DNA of 64,000 bases from an uncultured Bacteroides sp. (lineage in GTDB: Bacteria > Bacteroidota > Bacteroidia > Bacteroidales > Bacteroidaceae). The stretch's first letter is position 1, and every line of letters starts with the position of its first letter. Location of the stretch: positions 62,001 to 126,000 of the forward strand of contig URYL01000005.1 in NCBI GenBank assembly GCA_900552075.1. Reading direction: 5' to 3'. The notes below the pieces were generated by a model. That model had not been told where the DNA came from, did not search any database, and was given only the letters and a program-made list of their open reading frames with translations. This document shows positions 8,063-17,208 of this stretch, piece by piece. The position numbers were made by a program, and so were the translations under genes.

Positions 8063-8923
8063 ATGGTTCAAATACAGATTCATCAAAACACCTGCATACG
8101 TTGCAAAAAATGCGTCAGAATATGTCCTTCGGCGCTGTTCACCTTCCGTGAAGACAAAGGCATAGAGGTAAATACCGAAAACTGCATCAGTTGCGGACAG
8201 TGCGTGGCTGTTTGCCCGACAAACTCCATCGTCCATTCCGATTTTCCACCGGAGAGAGTCCACACCTTCGACCGGAACCAATTGCCTACTGCCGACCAGG
8301 TGGAACTGCTGATGCGTTCCCGCCGCTCCAACCGGGCGTTTTCCAAAGAACGGATTCCCGAAGAAACGTTACAACGCATCATTGAAGCGGCTCACCGCGC
8401 TCCAACGGCCACTAACGCCCAGGAAGTCAAGATGGTACTGATTACCCGTCCGGAAACATTGACGGAAATCAGCCGCCTTACCATCGGTACGTTCATGTCC
8501 ATTGTACGTACGGTGGAAAATCCCTTGGTGAAACTGATACTGAAACCACTCATGCCCTCCAACTACCGTTACATCCCTGTGTTCAAGCAGCTGCAAGAAG
8601 AGTTTGACAAAGGAAACGACGGTATTCTTCGCGGGGCTGCAGCGGTCCTCTTCTTCTACACGGAAAAGAAAGCCCGTTTCGGATGCCAGGACTGCAACCT
8701 GGCCTACCAGAATGCATCGCTGATGGCCGAAGCCCTCGGTGTGGCCCAGTTCTACACCGGATTTGTATGCACGGCGGCCGGCATGAACCGGAAAAAAGGA
8801 TTGCAGAAACTGTTAGGCATTGAAGGCTGTACCATCCATGCCGGCATGGCTTTGGGTATGCCTTCCTTCCGCTTCGACAAGTACATTGACAGAAAAGAAC
8901 TTTCCTTGCAAAGAATAGACTAA
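8063..8923 (+). CDS. Ferredoxin-nitroreductase fusion protein
   Basis: A 286-residue cytoplasmic protein. The N-terminus carries two 4Fe-4S motifs: Cys11, 14, 17, 21 and Cys41, 44, 47, 51. The rest is an FMN-dependent nitroreductase fold, with the RRSNRAF flavin-binding motif near residue 90 and the APTATNAQ segment near residue 112. Such fusions let a ferredoxin domain feed electrons to the flavin; the natural substrate cannot be told from sequence. It heads a probable operon with corA (13-base gap) and nth (28-base gap), whose roles are unrelated. Confidence 0.9.
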   Translation: MVQIQIHQNTCIRCKKCVRICPSALFTFREDKGIEVNTENCISCGQCVAVCPTNSIVHSDFPPERVHTFDRNQLPTADQVELLMRSRRSNRAFSKERIPEETLQRIIEAAHRAPTATNAQEVKMVLITRPETLTEISRLTIGTFMSIVRTVENPLVKLILKPLMPSNYRYIPVFKQLQEEFDKGNDGILRGAAAVLFFYTEKKARFGCQDCNLAYQNASLMAEALGVAQFYTGFVCTAAGMNRKKGLQKLLGIEGCTIHAGMALGMPSFRFDKYIDRKELSLQRID

Positions 8924-8936
8924 ACCTTAAAAGGCC

Positions 8937-9977
8937 ATGACAAAGAATAACCAGCTGAGTGAGAAACTGAATTATACGGGAGCCAGCCATACCCCCACAC
9001 ACCTGCACCTTTGCACTTACAATGCCGAAAAAGCGGAGTTCTATCAAGGGGCTTCCATGAAAGAACTGGAGCCGCTTATCCAAACCGATGCCATCAACTG
9101 GGTCCAGATTCACGGGTTGCAGAACACACAGGTGATACAGGAAGTATGCGACTTTTTCCACATCAATTTCCTGACCACACAGGATATTCTCAACGCCGAA
9201 CACCTGACCAAAATCGAGGAACACGACACCTACAACGTGGTCATTCTGAAACAGCTGTCAGCACATGAGGAAAACACTTACGTGCCGCAACAGCTCTGTA
9301 TCATACAGGGAAGTAACTTCGTCCTGACCTTCATGGAACACGACAGTGATTTCTTTAATGAAATCCATACGGCCCTGAAGAACAACACCCTGAAAATCCG
9401 GAACCGTCAATCGGACTTCCTGCTCAGCGTGGCCCTGAACAGCGTCATGACCAGTTTCATGTCCATCATCTCCCGCATGGAAGATGAACTGGAAGACATG
9501 GAAGAATCGCTGCTCTCGCCTGAGACCCGGAGCGACCTGAAACTGGAAGACATACAGCCTTATCGAAGAAATGCCCGCCTCATCAAGAAGTGCATCCTTC
9601 CGCTGAAGGAACAGATGAACAAACTGTTTCATACGGACAACGTACTGCTCCACAAGGCCAACCGTCCGTTCTTTACCGATGTGAACGACCACCTGCAATT
9701 CGTGTTGCAGACCCTCGACGGCTGCCGCGATATGATTTCGGCGCTGGTCGACCTTTACCTGTCGAACAACGACCAACGGATGAACAACATCATGAAACAG
9801 CTCACCATCGTATCCACCATCTTCATTCCGCTGACCTTTCTGGCCGGTATCTGGGGGATGAACTTCGAATGGATGCCCGAACTGGGTTGGAAATACGGAT
9901 ACCTGATGGCATGGGGCATCATGCTCGTGACCGGCGTCGGAGTCTACCTGTTTTTCAAACGAAAGAAATGGTACTGA
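8937..9977 (+). CDS. corA: CorA-family magnesium transporter
   Basis: A homopentameric divalent-cation channel of the inner membrane that imports Mg2+ and sometimes Co2+ or Ni2+. The 346-residue protein has the large cytoplasmic domain with the long acidic stalk helix (EDELEDMEESLL), two C-terminal membrane helices, and the signature GMN at residues 307-309 in the order GIWGMNFEWMPE. It ends in a basic tail (FKRKKWY), as the family does. It lies between the nitroreductase gene and nth on the same strand. A second, unrelated Mg2+ transporter gene (mgtE) lies near 60.3 kb. Confidence 0.95.
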   Translation: MTKNNQLSEKLNYTGASHTPTHLHLCTYNAEKAEFYQGASMKELEPLIQTDAINWVQIHGLQNTQVIQEVCDFFHINFLTTQDILNAEHLTKIEEHDTYNVVILKQLSAHEENTYVPQQLCIIQGSNFVLTFMEHDSDFFNEIHTALKNNTLKIRNRQSDFLLSVALNSVMTSFMSIISRMEDELEDMEESLLSPETRSDLKLEDIQPYRRNARLIKKCILPLKEQMNKLFHTDNVLLHKANRPFFTDVNDHLQFVLQTLDGCRDMISALVDLYLSNNDQRMNNIMKQLTIVSTIFIPLTFLAGIWGMNFEWMPELGWKYGYLMAWGIMLVTGVGVYLFFKRKKWY

Positions 9978-10005
9978 TTTATCCACACCTTTAATTTACA
10001 GAATT

Positions 10006-10653
10006 ATGCGCAAGAAAGAACTTTACCAGAAAGTCATTGAATATTTCCAGAAAGCCATGCCTGTGGCCGAAACCGAACTGCACTACAACAACCCGTTTGA
10101 ATTGCTGATAGCCGTTATCCTGAGTGCCCAGTGCACCGACAAGCGGGTGAATATGATTACCCCTCCTCTCTTCCACGACTTTCCTACACCGGAAGCCTTA
10201 GCCGCTACGACCCCGGAAGTCGTGTTCGAATACATCCGCAGCGTCAGCTACCCGAACAACAAGGCCAAACACCTGGTAGGCATGGCCCAGATGCTGGTAC
10301 GCGACTTTCACAGCACCGTACCCGACACACTGGAGGAACTGGTGAAACTGCCGGGCGTGGGGCGAAAGACCGCCAACGTCATCCAGAGCGTCGTTTTCCA
10401 CAAGGCCGCCATGGCCGTCGATACCCATGTATTCCGTGTGAGCCACCGCATCGGACTGGTTCCGCGCTCTTGTACCACCCCGCTGGCCACCGAAAAAGAG
10501 CTTGTGAAATACATTCCCGAAAACCTGATTCCTACCGCACACCATTGGCTGATTCTGCACGGACGCTACGTCTGCACGGCACGTGCCCCGAAATGTGAGA
10601 GTTGTGGACTTAACGGGATATGCAAAGAGTCGCTGAAATCTGTAGCCAAATAA
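10006..10653 (+). CDS. nth: Endonuclease III
   Basis: Bifunctional DNA glycosylase/AP lyase that removes oxidised pyrimidines in base-excision repair. The 215-residue protein has the helix-hairpin-helix LPGVGRKTA with catalytic Lys121, catalytic Asp139 in VDTHVFR, and a C-terminal 4Fe-4S loop (Cys, then CESCGLNGIC). Length and residue positions almost equal E. coli Nth (Lys120, Asp138). It is probably last gene of the operon with the nitroreductase and corA. Confidence 0.97.
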   Translation: MRKKELYQKVIEYFQKAMPVAETELHYNNPFELLIAVILSAQCTDKRVNMITPPLFHDFPTPEALAATTPEVVFEYIRSVSYPNNKAKHLVGMAQMLVRDFHSTVPDTLEELVKLPGVGRKTANVIQSVVFHKAAMAVDTHVFRVSHRIGLVPRSCTTPLATEKELVKYIPENLIPTAHHWLILHGRYVCTARAPKCESCGLNGICKESLKSVAK

Positions 10654-10769
10654 CGAACTACCCACAAGAATGTAATAAATCAGAAAGATTAACTACACTC
10701 TTATGAGTCCCCTATACAAACCTCACTTTGAATAATAAAATTTTCCATCTGATATTAAACACTAAAATT

Positions 10770-12329
10770 ATGAAACGAATTACTACCCTCTTAAGTACCT
10801 GTAGCTTGGTAAGCAGTGCTCTATTTGCACAAACCACAGACAAGCCCAATATTATTCTGTTCCTGGTAGACGACATGGGCTGGCAGGATACCTCCGTGCC
10901 TTTTTATGAAAATAACAAGACCTTGCTCAACGAGCGCTACCATACCCCCAACATGGAAAGAATGGCCCAAATGGGCGTGCGCTTTACGGAAGCTTATGCC
11001 TGTGCCATCTCTTCACCTACACGCTGCAGCTTGATGTCGGGCATGAATGCCGCCCGCCATAAAGTCACGAACTGGACACTGGAACTGAACCAGCAGACAG
11101 ACGAAACAAGTGAGGTAATTGAACTGCCCGACTGGAATTACAATGGTATCCAACCGGCAGAATCCCATATCAACAATTCCACTCCCATCACCTCGTTTCC
11201 ACAAATCTTAAAAGATAACGGGTACCGTACAATCCACTGTGGAAAAGCTCATTTCGGAGCCCGTACCACTCCCGGTGAAAATCCCCAAAACATGGGATTC
11301 GACGTAAACATAGCAGGAGGAGCCAACGGAGCTCCGGGCAGTTATCTGGGGACCAAAAACTTCGGAGAAGGAAGCCGATTTGCTGTCAAAGGACTGGAGA
11401 AATATTACGGACAGGATATCTTTATCACAGAAGCTCTTACCCGGGAAGCACTCCGGGAAATCGACAAATCAGTAGAACTTAAAAAGCCGTTTTACCTGTA
11501 TATGTCACATTATGCCGTACACACTCCTTACGATGAAGACAAGCGATTTAGCGAAAATTACAGAGGGAAATACGACAAACAACTCCAAACAACCCTGAAT
11601 GAACAAGAAGTGAAATATGCAGCACTGGTAGAAGGCATGGACAAGAGCCTGGGAGATATCCTTGATTACCTTTCCTCACACCCGCAAGTAGCCCAAAATA
11701 CAATCCTGCTCTTCATGTCCGACAACGGGGGACTGGCACAGAGCCACTCTCGTCAAGGAATAGAGGACCGTGACCAGAATGCTCCTGCCCGGGCGGGAAA
11801 AGGTTCGGCCTTTATGGGAGGTGTGCGCGAACCGATGATGGTGTACTGGCCGGGAGTCACCAAAGAAAATACCACTTGCAAGCAAAGGGTAATTATTGAA
11901 GATTTCTTCCCTACCATTCTGGAAATGGCCGGCATAAAAAACTACACCACCCCACAAACAATTGATGGAAGCAGTTTTGTACATATCCTTAAAAATCCCA
12001 ATAGCATTCAAGCTCGCACGCTTGTATGGCATTTTCCTAATTTATGGGGTGAATCACAAAACAAGGAAGAAGGGTACGGAGCCTATTCCGCCATCCTGAA
12101 AGGAGATTATCATCTCATTTACACCTGGGAGACTCAACAACTCAGATTATACAACATCTCCAATGATATCGGAGAACAAAATAATCTGGCAGCCCAGCAT
12201 CCTGAGATTGTCAAGCAGCTGAGCAAGGAACTGTCCGATTATCTAAGAGAAAGAAACGCTCAAAGACCTTCTCTGAAAGCTACCGGCAAGCAAATTCCGT
12301 ATCCGTATGAAGTATGTGCCAAGAAATGA
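10770..12329 (+). CDS. Secreted sulfatase 1 (serine-type, S1 family)
   Basis: A sulfate-ester hydrolase of the arylsulfatase superfamily, 519 residues from the ATG at 10770. Residues 1-20 are a signal peptide (cleavage near ALFA-QTT). Metal ligands are in LVDDMGW. The formylglycine motif is S81-S-P-T-R, so it is a serine-type sulfatase that needs an anaerobic sulfatase-maturating enzyme (none in this window). An in-frame ATG 42 bases upstream would put extra residues before a clean signal peptide, so I prefer the later start. The upstream 116 bases are AT-rich with no exact TAnnTTTG box. With the next two genes it forms a small glycan-degrading cassette; the substrate is unknown. Confidence 0.9.
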   Translation: MKRITTLLSTCSLVSSALFAQTTDKPNIILFLVDDMGWQDTSVPFYENNKTLLNERYHTPNMERMAQMGVRFTEAYACAISSPTRCSLMSGMNAARHKVTNWTLELNQQTDETSEVIELPDWNYNGIQPAESHINNSTPITSFPQILKDNGYRTIHCGKAHFGARTTPGENPQNMGFDVNIAGGANGAPGSYLGTKNFGEGSRFAVKGLEKYYGQDIFITEALTREALREIDKSVELKKPFYLYMSHYAVHTPYDEDKRFSENYRGKYDKQLQTTLNEQEVKYAALVEGMDKSLGDILDYLSSHPQVAQNTILLFMSDNGGLAQSHSRQGIEDRDQNAPARAGKGSAFMGGVREPMMVYWPGVTKENTTCKQRVIIEDFFPTILEMAGIKNYTTPQTIDGSSFVHILKNPNSIQARTLVWHFPNLWGESQNKEEGYGAYSAILKGDYHLIYTWETQQLRLYNISNDIGEQNNLAAQHPEIVKQLSKELSDYLRERNAQRPSLKATGKQIPYPYEVCAKK

Positions 12330-12443
12330 AGGAGAATATTCTACTTATCAGAGATATAAAGAGAGAAACATGAATACGGTTATATTGTTCACGAACCTGA
12401 TTGTGTACAATCCAAAACACAACGATTCAAATTTTAGCCCCAC

Positions 12444-14015
12444 ATGAACAAATTATCTTTTATACCTTTTATTTTATGTAGCACTCCACTCGCTCTTCAT
12501 GCACAGACCATCCAACCTCCTAATATCGTCCTGATTCTGTGTGACGACATGGGATTTTCCGATATCGGATGCTACGGCAGTGAAATAAAAACTCCCCATA
12601 TCGACCAGCTGGCTCAGGAAGGCGTACGCTTCAGCCAGTTTAAGAATACAGGAAGAAGCTGTCCGAGCAGGGCAGCCTTGCTGACAGGCAGATACCAACA
12701 CGAGGTAGGAATGGGGTGGATGGCCGAAGTAGACGAACACCGCCCGGGATACCGTGGACAAATCGATAAAGAATATCCCACCATTGCCGAAATACTGAAA
12801 GCTGGAGGATACCATACTTATATGAGTGGAAAATGGCACGTCACCACTACCGGTGGATACGGTACCCCCAATGGAAGCTATCCGGTACAAAGAGGATTCG
12901 ACCGATATTACGGCTGCCTGCATGGAGGTGGAAGCTATTATAAACCGGAACCAGTTTACAATGATTTGAAAAAAGTAACTGAACTACCAGACGATTATTA
13001 TTACACCAAAGCCATCACAGACTCCGCGGTCAGCTTTGTCCGTGCACATGATTCCCGTGAGCCGATGTTCCTGTATGTGGCCCATTATGCGCCTCATCTT
13101 CCTCTACAGGCACCAGCAAAATACGTAGAGAAATGTATGGACCGCTATAAAGTGGGCTACGACGTATTGCGAAAACAACGGTTTGAAAAGCAGAAACAGT
13201 TGGGGCTGGTGCCGGATACGATGGAGTTGCCCATATTCCACAGAGAATTTGGTGGGAAACGCCCCACATGGGAGGAACTGACACCTGCCCAACAGGCACA
13301 ATGGACCAAAGACATGGCCACGTATGCCGCCATGATTGAGATTATGGACGAAGGTATCGGCCAGCTGGTGGATGAAATAAAGAAGAAAGGCATGTATGAG
13401 AATACCGTATTCATCTTCCTGAGCGACAACGGAGCCACCAATGAAGGAGGATTCATCGGACAGCTGATGTCTGACTTGTCGAATACGCCTTACCGAAGCT
13501 ATAAGAAATGGGTCTTCCAAGGGGGAACAAGTACCCCGTTTATCCTGACGTTTGGAGACAAAAAGAAGAATCGAATGAAAGGACAGGTATGCAATCAACC
13601 CGCCCACATCATCGACATTCTTCCTACCTGTATGGCCTTGGGACATGCAGACTATCCGAAGAATTTTTCCCATGCAGACCTTCCAGGTACCAACTTGCTT
13701 CCTGCCACCACCGGAAAGCCTCTTACAGACCGGACACTGTTCTTTGAACATCAGAGTTCGTGTGCCATCATCAAGGGAAACTGGAAACTCGTAAGGGCCG
13801 ACCGCAACAGCCAATGGGAGCTGATTGACTTGTCGACAGACCCGTTTGAGACCCACAACCTTTCTTCCAAATATCCCGAAAAGGTAGAGGAACTGGAAGC
13901 CCAATGGATTGACTGGGCCAATACCCATAAGGTATTCCCTCTGGAAAACAAGACTTGGACAGAAAGAATCAATTTCTACCAGCAAAAGAATCCTTATCAA
14001 AAAGGCAATCGTTAA
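12444..14015 (+). CDS. Secreted sulfatase 2 (arylsulfatase A-like, serine-type)
   Basis: A second S1-family sulfatase, 523 residues, with a signal peptide cleaved near residue 20 (LHA-QTI). It has LCDDMGFSDIGCYG metal ligands and the activation motif S72-C-P-S-R in GRSCPSRAALLTGR. The downstream SGKWHV and FLSDNG segments are typical of the arylsulfatase A group. It is only distantly similar to sulfatase 1, so the two are not a recent duplication and probably cleave different sulfate positions or sugars. The gap to sulfatase 1 is 114 bases with no clear terminator; the gap to the GH2 gene is 19 bases. Confidence 0.92.
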   Translation: MNKLSFIPFILCSTPLALHAQTIQPPNIVLILCDDMGFSDIGCYGSEIKTPHIDQLAQEGVRFSQFKNTGRSCPSRAALLTGRYQHEVGMGWMAEVDEHRPGYRGQIDKEYPTIAEILKAGGYHTYMSGKWHVTTTGGYGTPNGSYPVQRGFDRYYGCLHGGGSYYKPEPVYNDLKKVTELPDDYYYTKAITDSAVSFVRAHDSREPMFLYVAHYAPHLPLQAPAKYVEKCMDRYKVGYDVLRKQRFEKQKQLGLVPDTMELPIFHREFGGKRPTWEELTPAQQAQWTKDMATYAAMIEIMDEGIGQLVDEIKKKGMYENTVFIFLSDNGATNEGGFIGQLMSDLSNTPYRSYKKWVFQGGTSTPFILTFGDKKKNRMKGQVCNQPAHIIDILPTCMALGHADYPKNFSHADLPGTNLLPATTGKPLTDRTLFFEHQSSCAIIKGNWKLVRADRNSQWELIDLSTDPFETHNLSSKYPEKVEELEAQWIDWANTHKVFPLENKTWTERINFYQQKNPYQKGNR

Positions 14016-14034
14016 CCTTCAATAAAATAGATAC

Positions 14035-16710
14035 ATGAGAAAATTAACCTTTTACACAAGAATCATCTTCTGTTGCATGATGGCATTTGTCACGCAACAA
14101 ATTTTTGCGCATCAACCTGAATTTTCCACGGCTGGCTTCTTCGAACTGCCCAATACCGGAAGAACTGTCTACAGCATGAACCCGGCATGGCGCCTGCATA
14201 AAGGGAGTGCCGAAGGAGCTGAACGTACAGACTTTAATGATAAAGAATGGACGTTGGTTTCTTTACCCAACGGAATAGAATATATGCCATCGGAAGCCAG
14301 CGGATGTATCAACTACCAAGGAGAAGTGTGGTATCGCAAACACTTCACCCCCGAGGAGTCATGGAAGGGGAAACAACTTTTCCTTCATTTCGAAGCCATC
14401 ATGGGAAAAGCCAAAGTGTGGATTAACGGACAACTGGTAAAAGAACATTTTGGAGGTTTCCTGCCTGTCATCGCCAATATCACGGAGTACCTGAACTACG
14501 GAAAAGACAATGTGATTGCCGTATGGGCCGATAACAGCAATGACCCGTCCTACCCTCCCGGTAAGCCACAAGAAACCCTCGACTTCGCCTATTTTGGAGG
14601 TATTTATAGAGACTGCTGGCTCATCGCACACAACAACGTATTCCTTACAGACCCCAATTACGAAAACGAAAAAGCAAGCGGAGGACTCTTTGTATCCTTC
14701 AACCAGGTATCGGAACAATCGGCTGAGGTGAAACTGGATGCCCACATCCGGAATATGTCAGCCCAGTCTTTCTCCGGGAAAATAGAATACCAACTGTTCG
14801 ACCCGACACAAAAACTGGTAGGTCAAGCCGACAAGTCTTTCTCTGTAGGCAAGGGAAAGGCCCGTCAGACTTCGCTCGTGCTTCACGTAAACCAACCGGA
14901 ACTTTGGGAACCGGATGCTCCTGCTTTGTATCAGCTGCACGTGCTCGTGAAAGATAAAAAAGGAAATGTCATCGACGGGTACCGACGTCGTATCGGTATC
15001 AGAAGTATCGAATTTAAAGGGAAAGACGGATTCTGGCTGAACGGAAAGCCCTATCCTTATCCACTGATCGGTGCCAACCGCCACCAGGACTTTGCCGTCA
15101 TCGGCAACGCACTTTCCAACAGCCTTCACTGGAGAGATGCCAAGAAATTGCGCGATGCAGGACTGAGAGTTATCCGTAATGCCCATTATCCGCAAGATCC
15201 TGCCTTCATGGATGCCTGTGACGAACTGGGTCTCTTTGTCATCGTCAATACTCCAGGATGGCAATTCTGGAACGATGAACCTATTTTTGCCCAGAGAGTT
15301 TACAGCGATATCCGCAACATGGTCAGAAGAGACCGGAATCATCCTTCCATCTGGATGTGGGAACCGATTCTGAACGAAACTTGGTATCCGGAAGATTTTG
15401 CCAAGAATGTAGTAGATATCCTCCACGAAGAATATCCCTATCCTTACTGCTATGCCGGATGCGATGTGACGGCAAGAGGACACGAATATTTCCCGATTCA
15501 TTTCACTCATCCGTTGAATGGTGCTGGAGGAGCTTTCAATACAGATAAAATGGATCCGAAAATCTCCTATTTTACCCGCGAATGGGGCGACAATGTAGAT
15601 GACTGGAACTCACACAACTCGCCCAGCCGTGTCAACCGCGCTTGGGGAGAAGTCCCTATGTTAATACAAGCGCAGGGATATGCCAAGACAGATTACAAGT
15701 ACACCTGCTACGACGCACTGTACCGCAATACACGCCAGCACATGGGCGGTTGCCTGTGGCATTCCTTCGACCATCAGCGCGGATACCATCCAGACCCGTT
15801 CTATGGAGGTATCATGGATGCCTTCCGCCAGCCGAAACTCTCTTATTACATGTTCTGCTCGCAGCGTCCGGCTGAAAAGAACGACAAACTGATTGCTGAA
15901 AACGGTCCCATGGTTTTCATTGCCAATGCCATGACACCGTTCTCTCCGAAAAATGTGACCGTGTACAGCAACTGTGACGAAGTGCGACTTACCTACTGCA
16001 AGGACGGCAAGCAATACACTTACAAGAAAGAAACAAACGGAGAAGGAATGCCCTCACCGGTTATCACCTTCGAGAATGTATGGGACGTCATGCACGACAA
16101 GGCTCTGGCCAGGGCAAAAAAACACGATGAATCTTATCTGCTGGCAGAAGGACTTATCGACGGAAAAGTCGTGGCTACCCATAAAGTAATGCCTACCCGC
16201 CGCCCGTCTAAAATTCTGCTTTGGGCCGACAACGAGCAAACACAGACCACAGCCGATGGTTCTGACCTGATTACCGTAGTAGCAGCCATTGCCGATGACA
16301 ATGGAAACATCAAACGGCTGAACAATTACCACATTCAGTTTGAAATTGAAGGACCGGGTGAATTGGTGGCCAATAATGAGACCTTCACCAACCCTCGTGC
16401 GGTACAATGGGGAACAGCTCCCGTACTGGTCCGGGCAAAGGCACAAACTGGCAGTATCAAGATAAAAGCGTCTGTAGTATACAACGGCATTCATACTCCT
16501 GCGCCTGCCGAACTGGTCATCCAGACCGTAAAGGCTGCGCATCCGTTTATTGCTGATGCAAAAGAGTTGGAACTATTAAACAAACAAGTCTCAACAAGTC
16601 CACAAAGCTTTGCTCCATCGAAACAGGTAACTGACGATATACGTAAAGCGCAGGAAGAGAGCCGATCCAAGCTCAAAGAAGTGGAAAAGCAACAAAGTGA
16701 TTTTGAATAA
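14035..16710 (+). CDS. Secreted glycoside hydrolase family 2 protein (beta-galactosidase type)
   Basis: An 891-residue exported GH2 enzyme with an N-terminal signal peptide (about residues 1-25). Domain order: sugar-binding jelly roll (to about 200), immunoglobulin-like domain, TIM barrel with GANRHQDF, then a GH2 C-terminal C5-type Ig domain and a short charged helix. The acid/base is Glu448 in PILNETWY and the nucleophile is Glu516 in FTREWGD. GH2 members cleave beta-galactosides, beta-glucuronides or beta-mannosides, and the exact one is not decided here. Placed after two sulfatase genes, it probably acts once sulfate has been removed. Confidence 0.9.
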   Translation: MRKLTFYTRIIFCCMMAFVTQQIFAHQPEFSTAGFFELPNTGRTVYSMNPAWRLHKGSAEGAERTDFNDKEWTLVSLPNGIEYMPSEASGCINYQGEVWYRKHFTPEESWKGKQLFLHFEAIMGKAKVWINGQLVKEHFGGFLPVIANITEYLNYGKDNVIAVWADNSNDPSYPPGKPQETLDFAYFGGIYRDCWLIAHNNVFLTDPNYENEKASGGLFVSFNQVSEQSAEVKLDAHIRNMSAQSFSGKIEYQLFDPTQKLVGQADKSFSVGKGKARQTSLVLHVNQPELWEPDAPALYQLHVLVKDKKGNVIDGYRRRIGIRSIEFKGKDGFWLNGKPYPYPLIGANRHQDFAVIGNALSNSLHWRDAKKLRDAGLRVIRNAHYPQDPAFMDACDELGLFVIVNTPGWQFWNDEPIFAQRVYSDIRNMVRRDRNHPSIWMWEPILNETWYPEDFAKNVVDILHEEYPYPYCYAGCDVTARGHEYFPIHFTHPLNGAGGAFNTDKMDPKISYFTREWGDNVDDWNSHNSPSRVNRAWGEVPMLIQAQGYAKTDYKYTCYDALYRNTRQHMGGCLWHSFDHQRGYHPDPFYGGIMDAFRQPKLSYYMFCSQRPAEKNDKLIAENGPMVFIANAMTPFSPKNVTVYSNCDEVRLTYCKDGKQYTYKKETNGEGMPSPVITFENVWDVMHDKALARAKKHDESYLLAEGLIDGKVVATHKVMPTRRPSKILLWADNEQTQTTADGSDLITVVAAIADDNGNIKRLNNYHIQFEIEGPGELVANNETFTNPRAVQWGTAPVLVRAKAQTGSIKIKASVVYNGIHTPAPAELVIQTVKAAHPFIADAKELELLNKQVSTSPQSFAPSKQVTDDIRKAQEESRSKLKEVEKQQSDFE

Positions 16711-16735
16711 AATCATCCTCTGAAAAAACAAAAAG

Positions 16736-16764
16736 AAGGCTGTCTCTTTGAGATGGCCTTTCTT
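16736..16764 (+). terminator. Terminator after the GH2 gene
   Basis: Hairpin AAGGC-GTCTC / GAGAT-GCCTT around a TTT loop, followed by TTCTT, 26 bases after the GH2 stop codon. Confidence 0.65.
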
Positions 16765-16775
16765 GTAACTACAAA

Positions 16776-16826
16776 GAGACGGGCAAGTTCTAACTTTACA
16801 CAGCCAGAACTTGCCCGTCTCCTTTT
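16776..16826. terminator. Strong hairpin terminator between GH2 and merR genes
   Basis: A 16-bp perfect inverted repeat (16776-16791 and 16806-16821) with a 14-base loop, followed by CTTTTT. It lies between convergent genes and follows a weaker hairpin, so the sulfatase cassette is doubly insulated from the regulator gene. Confidence 0.85.
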
Positions 16827-16846
16827 TATGTTGAATATTCCTCTAA

Positions 16847-17194
16847 TTAAGTCAAGTAATCCAATTCCTTCCGCATACTCATCAGTTCTTCCCGGATACG
16901 CTTCAGGCGTTCTACCACATTGGCTGTCTGCAAGGTTTCTTCCCGGTTCTGTTTCAACCGCTGTTTGGCCCCTGCCAGCGTCATCCCTTTTTCCTTCACA
17001 AGGTGATACACCAGCCGAATGTTTTCGATGTCTTCCTTCCGGTACTGACGGACATTCCCTCCCGTCTTCTTGGGAGAAATCATCGGAAACTCCTTTTCCC
17101 AATAACGCAACAGGGATTCATTCACATCGAACATCTTTGCCACTTCACTGATGGAATAATATAGTTTCAGTTCTTTTTCTGTTTTCAAAGCCAT
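16847..17194 (-). CDS. MerR-family transcriptional regulator
   Basis: A 115-residue protein with a winged helix-turn-helix of MerR type: YSISEVAKMFDVNESLLRYW, then the wing with GGNVRQYRKEDIENI. The C-terminal third is a charged coiled coil for dimerisation. There is no effector domain and no metal-binding cysteine, so the ligand is unknown. It follows the M23 peptidase gene by 14 bases and is probably co-transcribed with it. Small MerR proteins of this kind are conserved in Bacteroidetes beside cell-envelope genes. Confidence 0.88.
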   Translation of the reverse strand: MALKTEKELKLYYSISEVAKMFDVNESLLRYWEKEFPMISPKKTGGNVRQYRKEDIENIRLVYHLVKEKGMTLAGAKQRLKQNREETLQTANVVERLKRIREELMSMRKELDYLT

Positions 17195-17208
17195 ACAAAA
17201 CCTCTTTT

